Assembly (NCBI GenBank): GCA_900551505.1
Contig: URWK01000020.1
Coordinates: 1 to 12,682 of the forward strand
Length of the DNA: 12,682 bases
Direction of reading: 5' to 3'
From: an uncultured Ruminococcus sp.
Lineage (GTDB): Bacteria > Bacillota > Clostridia > Oscillospirales > Ruminococcaceae
Below, one piece after another: positions 7,968-12,682 of the stretch (the stretch's first letter is position 1; each line of letters opens with the position of its first letter). The notes beneath the pieces are model-generated. The model searched no databases. It had not been told where the DNA came from and worked only from the letters and a program-made list of their open reading frames with translations. The translations under genes and the position numbers were made by a program.

Positions 7968-8000
7968 ATAAAAATAGCACCCTTTTCAGAGTGCATTTTA
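7968..8000 (-). terminator. Probable intrinsic terminator after the toxin/immunity cassette
   Basis: Minus-strand stem GCACTC / GGGTGC (7994-7989 and 7982-7977) with a six-base loop, followed by TATTTTTAT. All six base pairs form on the minus-strand RNA with one G-U pair, whereas the plus-strand RNA would have a C-A mismatch there, so minus-strand use is favoured. It lies 36 bases after the immunity-like gene and before the scaffold ribosome site, so transcription must pass it to reach the tail genes. Confidence 0.6.
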
Positions 8001-8030
8001 AATTTTAATTAGATTATTTCTCAAACATTT

Positions 8031-8267
8031 TTAACAAGCATAAATATATGTGTCAGGAAATTTATTATTATTAATAAATTTATAAATCATTCCGACAGTA
8101 TGTCCTGTTGAACTTGTAAAAGCATTATTCCCATAATATTCAAATTTACAGTTTTGTTTTTGCTTTATTTCAACAGTCACTTTGCCAATCATATTTTTTT
8201 CATCTTTGCCATATTCATAACAAACAAAGTCATCTGTGCAATACAATAATCTCATAAAAGTCATCAT
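8031..8267 (-). CDS. Candidate immunity protein for the MuF toxin
   Basis: A 78-residue protein with GGAAGGA upstream of ATG 8267 (a second ATG is the next codon). I do not recognise its family with certainty. It reads as a small beta-rich single domain: LLYCTDDFVCYEYG, then GKVTVEIKQKQNCKFEYYG, and a C-terminus ending KFINNNKFPDTYIYAC; a trailing FP-x-x-x-I pattern recurs in small immunity proteins. The role is inferred from context: it follows the variable C-terminus of MuF after 15 bases, is as AT-rich as that extension (hand counts of 18 and 27 percent GC in two 60-base stretches), is not a known morphogenesis gene, and is closed off by a terminator. No signal peptide or membrane segment is seen, so it should act in the cytoplasm. 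Confidence 0.6.
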   Translation of the reverse strand: MMTFMRLLYCTDDFVCYEYGKDEKNMIGKVTVEIKQKQNCKFEYYGNNAFTSSTGHTVGMIYKFINNNKFPDTYIYAC

Positions 8268-8282
8268 TCTAAATCCTTCCCA

Positions 8283-9890
8283 CTATAATTTTAGATTATC
8301 AGTATCTATAATTGCATCTATCGCCGTTTGCCAGTCATACTTTTCATTGGAATATTTATGTGCTATCTCATAAGGACAATTGGTTTCAGCCATATAGTTC
8401 AGTTCTCTAAGTTCATGATTCAATAAAAGAATATCTGTTTCCTTTATATTTGAACCATCAATAAGCCTTTGCCATGCTAATGCTTGGTCTATATTGACAT
8501 CAAATTTATGTATTGACCCATCTGAAAAAAGATGTTCTTCAATCATTATATGACGTTTTATCTTCTCAATATCCTCATAGCTAAAACCTGCGTTATTAGA
8601 AATTTGTTCTATATCCAAATTGTCTTGTATGCATTTTTTATAAAATTTATTTGCTTGTTCTTCAAAGAACTCAAATTTCATGAAGTTCTTATCAGTTATT
8701 TTACCACCTGATTTAAGTTTAACATCATTTGAAATAAAAGTCAATCTACTTCCGTAATTTTGTTCTCTGAAATAGTCTCTTTGCTGACCTGTTTGCCGTA
8801 TGAATTCACGCATTTTGGCTTGCTTGTCTTTCACACCGGCATTTGAATGCGTTAAAGCCGTTTGCATCACTTCTTTCAATTCGCCATTACTTTCTTCAAC
8901 CGCTGTCTTGTAGGCAGCTTGTTCACGCTTTGCAGCTCTGATTTCTCGTTCATAGCGTCTTTGTATTTGCGAAATTTCGTATTCTGTATACATTTTGCCG
9001 TTGTACTCAATACTTTTTTCGTTGAGTGCATCAAGCTCAGCCTGCGTATAGTTTCGTGTCGATATGCCCTCAAAATACGGATACCAGTCATGCTGACAGT
9101 TCCACCCTCCGAAACCTTCACCTGTCCCAAAACCTATATCACTAAGCGAAAGATAGCCTTGCCGACCGCTTCGTGAAACAATTTGCCCCTGCCATACCGC
9201 ATGACTTGGTCTTGCACCCGAATGTGCAGAAATTTCGAGTAAGTCGCAGTCCATTTCTTCCGCATTCGTCAGCGAGATTTGCCTGCAAGTCTGACCCAAG
9301 CCCGTCATGACAGAACGCCTGACCGCCACGTCAATTCTGTCGGTGTGTCCCGATGGGTAAAGCACCGTTGTGCCATGCTGTGCGGTTTCCTGAATGGCTT
9401 GCTTAATTGCTTCCTGATACGAGAATGCTCCGCTTGAAACCTTCATATAGGCAGAGTTGCAAGCGTTTATGTAAGCTGTCTGTGAAGTGTTGGCAGTGGT
9501 TAAAGTGAGATTTTTCATATTGCCTAAAGTTTTTTTGTATCCGGCTTCGAGAACTTGGAGCATGGCAGGCGACTGCCTTATGTCAACCGGAACTTTTCCG
9601 GCTTTTCTGTAGGCTTCACCGTCAATTTTTACAGCTTTAACACCTGCATCTTCAAACAGTGCTTTCACAATTGCAGTCGTGGCATCTGTGCGTTTTGCGA
9701 TTTCTCGCAGTATATCACTGTAAAGAAGCCCCATTTCCTGAGCCTGTCTAATCTGTCCCTTCGCCGTTTCCGTAACCATTCCCGTTTTTACGATTCTGCG
9801 TGTAATGTCGGAAATTACAGCCTCGTCAAACTGCGAATAAAGCTCTACAATATCATCTGCACAGTCTTCATAATAGTCTGGAGGTAGCAT
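8283..9890 (-). CDS. MuF head protein with C-terminal polymorphic toxin-like extension
   Basis: A 535-residue protein with GGAGGTG 5 bases before the ATG, which overlaps the portal stop (TAATG). Residues 1 to about 375 are a complete MuF/SPP1 gp7-type minor head protein: QSPAMLQVLEAGYKKT near 106-121, YPSGHTDRIDVAVRRSV (178-194), the hallmark ISAHSGARPSHAVWQGQI (220-237) and NCQHDWYPYF (264-273). The rest (about 376-535) is not part of the usual MuF protein. It is helical and ends with DILLLNHELRELNYM then PYEIAHKYSNEKYDW, a layout resembling C-terminal domains of other phage or secreted toxins; its activity is not recognised. MuF proteins bound inside heads are known carriers of such toxins, paired with a downstream immunity gene, as here. 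GC falls from about 49 percent (9121-9240) to 29 percent (8281-8760), by hand count, near the junction, indicating cassette exchange. Confidence 0.87.
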   Translation of the reverse strand: MLPPDYYEDCADDIVELYSQFDEAVISDITRRIVKTGMVTETAKGQIRQAQEMGLLYSDILREIAKRTDATTAIVKALFEDAGVKAVKIDGEAYRKAGKVPVDIRQSPAMLQVLEAGYKKTLGNMKNLTLTTANTSQTAYINACNSAYMKVSSGAFSYQEAIKQAIQETAQHGTTVLYPSGHTDRIDVAVRRSVMTGLGQTCRQISLTNAEEMDCDLLEISAHSGARPSHAVWQGQIVSRSGRQGYLSLSDIGFGTGEGFGGWNCQHDWYPYFEGISTRNYTQAELDALNEKSIEYNGKMYTEYEISQIQRRYEREIRAAKREQAAYKTAVEESNGELKEVMQTALTHSNAGVKDKQAKMREFIRQTGQQRDYFREQNYGSRLTFISNDVKLKSGGKITDKNFMKFEFFEEQANKFYKKCIQDNLDIEQISNNAGFSYEDIEKIKRHIMIEEHLFSDGSIHKFDVNIDQALAWQRLIDGSNIKETDILLLNHELRELNYMAETNCPYEIAHKYSNEKYDWQTAIDAIIDTDNLKL

Positions 9891-11215
9891 TATACACCTC
9901 CGAAAAGTTCGGTTGTTTCGGGAATATAGGTCTTAGCTTCGGCTTCGGAACAACCGAAGTACCAGGAAACAAACTTTTCCTTACTGAGCAAGCCTGCCGA
10001 AACCATCTGCAAACGCCTTTGAAATTCTTTTTCGCTGTCCTCAAGGACGTTGTCGCCCAAGTTGCAGGAAAGCTCATATTCAGAACCTGAAAACCCATAA
10101 AGAACCGCATAAACGCTCATTGCATAGGCAAGCTGTTCAAGTGCGGTTTCGAGATTTTTTTGCAGAGCTTTGACATGAGTGTAGCTCCGCTGCTTTGACG
10201 AAAGAATTTCTGTTGCTGTTTTCTCTATTTCGGCAGGTTCGGAAATCGTACCGTAAGCCAGACCGCAGTTAAATTCAATACGCTGTAGAATTTTATTAAG
10301 CCCGTTAAAAAGGCTCGTGTCACGGATTGTAGGGGAGAAAACCGTGAACATACTGCCGTTTATGGTGTCAATATCATGCGAGCGATAAAGCCTTTTTTCG
10401 TGCCTGTCAAGCTTCTTACCGCTGAGAACATCTTCGGAGGCATCAACAGCAAGTTCTGTGCCATCATACTCCCACATAATGCGTTCCCATTGCTCTTCTG
10501 CCTGGGAAATCAAACGGACAGCTTTCGCAAAAACAGATGCACCGAGAGGGCTGTCAAGGTCACTGCTGTTCATGAACGGAGCTTTGAAATAGGCAAAAAG
10601 AGGCTGTTTCACATTTTCAATAGTCATCTTCGGCTCAAGGTCTGCCCATTCCGCAACTTCTGAAAGGTCGCATTCTACACCCTGATATTCGCTGTTATTG
10701 CTCACAAAGGCAGTATTAACGATTTCATATGTCGAGTTTTCGGAATTGAAAGTGTGATATTCAAGCCTTGTATAGTATTTTTTGCCCACAATTTTTCTGT
10801 CCAAAAAAATCGCTGATGTCATACTGTCGTCACTGAACGCAACAGGTGTAAAGCAGTCCGCCCGAACTGTGTCAATAATGATTTTATTGCCTGAAACATA
10901 CGGCTTAAAAACCATTCCGCCCAAAGCACAGGCAGTTTCAAAGCCGTTGTGAAGTTTGTCATAAAAGTCCGAAAAATACTTATTCAGACAGTCATTGCCG
11001 TTTATATGTATTTCGCTTTCGGAAAGCGTAAGCCTTGTAAATTCAGATGCAATCACGGACGGAAGCTCAAGAACCTGATTTTCAGCGTTGCTGTACATAT
11101 CACTCCACAGCTCAAGCTGTGTTTGAGTTACCGGCGATATGATAGGCTCATATTCCGCCATTTCAGGCTTTCCGAATCTGCTGAAAATGCTTTTTATTAA
11201 ATTGAAAATGTTCAT
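9890..11215 (-). CDS. Phage portal protein (SPP1 Gp6-like)
   Basis: A 441-residue portal with a GGAGGTG site before ATG 11215. It forms the dodecameric ring at one capsid vertex through which DNA passes. Characteristic stretches are LELPSVIASEFTRL (about 50-63), CALGGMVFKPYVSG (95-108), VAEWADLEP (187-195), QPLFAYFKAPF (204-214), LQRIEFNCGLAYGTIS (about 315-330), and EKTATEILSSKQRSY just after. Length is at the lower end of the family; a short loss between WSDMY and LELP is possible. The reading frame is otherwise undamaged, in contrast to the terminase before it. It lies 3 bases after the terminase remnant and overlaps MuF by one base. Confidence 0.93.
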   Translation of the reverse strand: MNIFNLIKSIFSRFGKPEMAEYEPIISPVTQTQLELWSDMYSNAENQVLELPSVIASEFTRLTLSESEIHINGNDCLNKYFSDFYDKLHNGFETACALGGMVFKPYVSGNKIIIDTVRADCFTPVAFSDDSMTSAIFLDRKIVGKKYYTRLEYHTFNSENSTYEIVNTAFVSNNSEYQGVECDLSEVAEWADLEPKMTIENVKQPLFAYFKAPFMNSSDLDSPLGASVFAKAVRLISQAEEQWERIMWEYDGTELAVDASEDVLSGKKLDRHEKRLYRSHDIDTINGSMFTVFSPTIRDTSLFNGLNKILQRIEFNCGLAYGTISEPAEIEKTATEILSSKQRSYTHVKALQKNLETALEQLAYAMSVYAVLYGFSGSEYELSCNLGDNVLEDSEKEFQRRLQMVSAGLLSKEKFVSWYFGCSEAEAKTYIPETTELFGGV

Positions 11216-11218
11216 TTT

Positions 11219-11446
11219 TCACCTCCTCAGCTTATTTCTTAAAATCTTATAGCAAAAATAACGCATCTCGTCCATTGCATGGTCATGTTCTTTGATGACC
11301 TTGTCTTCCGCAGAACGCTCGTCCCATCGGTATAATGCGAATTCTTTCAGTATGCCCTCACAATTTTTGCAAATAAAAATTTTATCTCCTGCCAGGCTTT
11401 CAAGAGCCTGATAATACTCTTCATCGGTCTTTAGAACGCCCGTCAT
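11219..11446 (-). pseudogene. Remnant of phage terminase large subunit (C-terminal nuclease part)
   Basis: A 75-codon frame starting with ATG at 11446. GVLKTDEEYYQALESLAGD at the start matches the middle of the terminase nuclease domain, and KNCEGILKEFALYRWDE, then DKVIKEHDHAMDEMRYFCY, is the conserved C-terminal end including the DHAMD metal-site motif. The segment normally joining these (with DPSAASF- and LDGI-type motifs, some 40-50 residues) is absent, indicating an internal in-frame deletion after AGD. The ATPase domain with Walker motifs is absent from the window. This cannot be a working packaging motor. It overlaps the upstream gene by 26 bases and has no clear ribosome site. The family assignment is strong; the description of the deletion relies on family knowledge. 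Confidence 0.85.
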
Positions 11447-11762
11447 AAAGAAGGTTATTGAGTTCCTGATTTTCCGTTTCTTTTGCTATTCCCTGTGTAG
11501 CATCTGAAATCATTTTGCTTATCTGCATTTCAGCACTTACAAGTTCAGAATTGCTTTTCAGAAACTCATAAAGCTCAAGATGCCTTTTTTTAAATTCTTC
11601 AGCGACTTTGGTACATTTCTTTTTATCACAAATATTCAAATACTGCTCCATAAAAGTTTCAAGGCTTTTGAAGTCCATATTTCTGATAATATCCTTTCCG
11701 CTTTCAAAGTCTTTCAGCCCGCCTTTCAATGTATCTATGCTCCTGTCTTTTAACACTCCCAT
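11421..11762 (-). CDS. Protein of unknown function upstream of terminase remnant
   Basis: A 113-residue protein starting at the ATG at 11762, with AAGGAGA 7 bases upstream; a TTG six codons earlier overlaps that ribosome site and is unlikely. The sequence is highly charged and probably all-helical (DIIRNMDFKSLETFMEQYL; VAEEFKKRHLELYEFLKSN). It occupies the usual slot of the small terminase subunit, but I see none of the helix-turn-helix pattern of known TerS proteins, so I do not call it that. Its last residues, YDGR, could be the end of a frameshifted terminase fragment (see findings). Function unknown. Confidence 0.6.
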   Translation of the reverse strand: MGVLKDRSIDTLKGGLKDFESGKDIIRNMDFKSLETFMEQYLNICDKKKCTKVAEEFKKRHLELYEFLKSNSELVSAEMQISKMISDATQGIAKETENQELNNLLYDGRSKDR

Positions 11763-11913
11763 ATACCCATCTCCTTTCAAGCCTTGAGTTTCTAATTTAT
11801 GTAACTTAAAAACGGCAATGCTTCGCCATTCTGACCTTTACATCAAAAAATCAGATTTATAAGTATGACATTTGAAATTTAAACCAGGGGACGAATCAAC
11901 CTTGTCTTACACC
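11763..11913 (-). other. Gene-free leader between NusG-like gene and the structural operon
   Basis: This 151-base stretch is the longest gap in the window. It contains no convincing frame. A weak imperfect stem around AATGGC...GCATT, followed by GCCGTTTTT, lies near 11815-11835, and a lone TTTAAA is near 11878. LoaP-type antiterminators act at an RNA element in the leader of their operon, so such a site could lie here, but I cannot show one by eye. Confidence 0.35.
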
Positions 11914-12585
11914 TCAAATTTTTTCTGCCGGAAGAAATACAATAAATTTACTTCCGTTTATGCTGACAGAAACTCTTATTCTTCTTTGCCGTGGACAGAT
12001 TTCTATTATTCTGAAATTCGTTTCTGACAAAATTCCGTCAACAAATGATATTCCCCATTCGTTTTTTATGTAGTGAGAAGTCTTAATCGGTTTGCCTTCA
12101 TTACAAAGCCATCTAATCTGATTTTCTTCATTAGCCGGTAAGGGAGTAGGCGACCCAAGAAAACGAATAAATCCGGACATTTTCCTTATCTTGTGATAAA
12201 ATTCAGCGGAAACCGAAGTTTCAATGAAAATATATCCTGAAAAAATATATCTGTTAATCGTATGCCATTTCCCGTGCCTGCGAATACTCAGTTGTTCTTC
12301 CGGAAGATAAGCTTTTATGCCTGCTTCCTGCAACTCCTGTTTCAGTAAGCTTTCTTTGTTCGGTCTGGTCTGTATAACGTAAATCATTTCAAACAACCTT
12401 AAACAGCTTACCCAGTTCACATTCAGGGAAAAATGCTCCTGAATTTTCATTGCCTCATCAATCGTGAAGCAGGTTTTGTGAGAAAATTTGTTTGAAACAC
12501 TGTTGTAATGTATATCCAGCAGTTTTTGAATATCACGTTTTGAAATCTTCTTTTCTTCCATTTTTGCAATCAGATTATTGTACAT
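11914..12585 (-). CDS. XRE-type HTH joined to NusG/LoaP-like antiterminator (fusion or frame-shifted gene pair)
   Basis: A 223-codon frame starting at ATG 12585 with AAAAGGAGC upstream. Residues 1-52 are a compact XRE/Cro-type helix-turn-helix of the small phage regulator kind (ISKRDIQKLLDIHYNSVSNK). Residues 67-223 are a NusG paralogue: the N-terminal domain reads MIYVIQTRPNKESLLKQEL, then GIKAYLPEE and RYIFSGYIFIE, and the last 50 residues form a degenerate KOW domain (VDGIL...RRIRVSV). Residues 53-66 look like out-of-frame translation: a -1 shift at the T run (12429-12433) gives the family-typical HTH ending FFPECELGKLF and a stop at 12389, one base before the NusG ATG at 12387, which has AAGG 9 bases upstream. 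NusG paralogues bind RNA polymerase and promote read-through of terminators. Predicted role: control and antitermination of the operon that follows. HTH and NusG assignments are firm; which product is made is open. Confidence 0.85.
   Translation of the reverse strand: MYNNLIAKMEEKKISKRDIQKLLDIHYNSVSNKFSHKTCFTIDEAMKIQEHFSLNVNWVSCLRLFEMIYVIQTRPNKESLLKQELQEAGIKAYLPEEQLSIRRHGKWHTINRYIFSGYIFIETSVSAEFYHKIRKMSGFIRFLGSPTPLPANEENQIRWLCNEGKPIKTSHYIKNEWGISFVDGILSETNFRIIEICPRQRRIRVSVSINGSKFIVFLPAEKI
12387..12585 (-). other. Alternative reading: separate 65-residue HTH gene ending at 12389 with a one-base frame change
   Basis: If one T is added to, or the ribosome slips back one base at, the five-T run at 12429-12433, the HTH protein ends HFFPECELGKLFKVV and stops at TGA 12391-12389. 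The next gene then starts after one base at ATG 12387. The FFPE ending is what small XRE-type phage regulators normally carry, so this is the likely ancestral arrangement. A sequencing error in the homopolymer cannot be excluded. Confidence 0.65.
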
Positions 12586-12604
12586 TTTATCGCTCCTTTT
12601 AAAA

Positions 12605-12654
12605 TTTAAATGGTGTTTAAACAGTCTTTAAATGCCCTTTAAAGCACGTTTAAA
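12605..12654 (-). promoter_or_regulatory. Array of five TTTAAA palindromes at 11-bp period (candidate operator)
   Basis: TTTAAA occurs at 12605, 12616, 12627, 12638 and 12649, each separated by exactly five bases, while the spacers differ (TGGTG, CAGTC, TGCCC, GCACG on the plus strand). Conserved palindromes with non-conserved spacers at close to one helical turn suggest side-by-side protein binding on one DNA face. The array ends 19 bases before the ATG of the HTH/NusG gene, so it covers the 5' leader or promoter. The HTH protein is the obvious candidate binder; this is inference. Confidence 0.8.
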
Positions 12655-12682
12655 TTATCGTTTTTTCTGTTCTTTTATAAAT

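Noticed and set aside
8390..8415. Metallopeptidase reading of HELRE in the MuF extension
   Set aside because: The HExxH pattern is not completed and no third zinc ligand motif is apparent.
8862..9176. Plus-strand 104-codon frame opposite MuF
   Set aside because: Cys/Phe-rich antisense shadow of a clear MuF coding region, with no ribosome site.
9868..10110. Minus-strand frame of 80 codons inside the portal gene
   Set aside because: It lies in another frame within the well-supported portal and has no family features; it is a shadow frame.
11421..11762. Small terminase subunit
   Set aside because: Position fits, but no TerS-like helix-turn-helix motif is visible, so it is left as unknown.
11815..11835. 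Intrinsic terminator after the NusG-like gene
   Set aside because: The stem is short with a bulge and a tiny loop; the following T run alone is not enough.
1..12682. CRISPR array, tRNA or attachment site
   Set aside because: No spaced direct repeats of CRISPR type, no cloverleaf-like segment and no terminal repeat pair were seen; the TTTAAA array is too short-unit for CRISPR.

Overview
The window is a block of phage morphogenesis genes, all on the minus strand and transcribed from high to low coordinates. Strong AGGAGG-type ribosome binding sites, moderate GC, stop/start overlaps, and the gene set (SPP1-type portal, MuF, GP20-type scaffold, minor capsid proteins, major tail protein, Gp15, TP901-type tape measure) point to a prophage or prophage-derived element of a Firmicute. 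A gut clostridium of the Ruminococcus/Oscillospiraceae kind is my guess; nothing in the window fixes the genus. I see no tRNA, rRNA, CRISPR array, insertion sequence or attachment site.

Right end (12682-11421): five TTTAAA palindromes at an exact 11-bp period (12605-12654) lie upstream of a reading frame joining a small XRE/Cro-type helix-turn-helix domain to a NusG-family (LoaP-like) domain. The join looks like a one-base frame change: a -1 shift at a run of five T (12429-12433) restores the usual FFPE ending of the helix-turn-helix family and a stop one base before the NusG ATG. A 151-bp gene-free leader and a small gene of unknown function follow. The NusG paralogue is placed like a dedicated antiterminator for the operon below it.

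Packaging and head region (11446-6549): the large terminase is reduced to a 75-residue C-terminal remnant with an apparent internal deletion, the portal looks essentially complete, and MuF is complete and carries a roughly 160-residue C-terminal extension. That extension and the 78-residue gene after it are sharply AT-rich and look like a swapped polymorphic toxin and immunity cassette, closed by a hairpin terminator. Next, the N-terminus of a scaffold is fused in frame to a head-closure protein; the rest of the scaffold, the major capsid protein and the head-tail adaptor are missing. Minor capsid protein 2 and a tail-terminator-like protein follow.

Tail region (6556-1): major tail protein, small probable chaperone, Gp15, a 1066-residue tape measure, a small tail protein, a baseplate/hub-like tail protein, and the start of a PKD-domain protein that runs off the left edge. 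These look intact.

Together this is a long-tailed (siphovirus-like) late operon with selective losses in DNA packaging and capsid genes, while regulator, portal, toxin cassette and tail are kept. It may be a decaying prophage, a tail-only domesticated device, or an element needing a helper for capsids. The best leads are the periodic operator array with the HTH/NusG control genes, the MuF toxin/immunity pair, and the in-frame scaffold/head-closure fusion.
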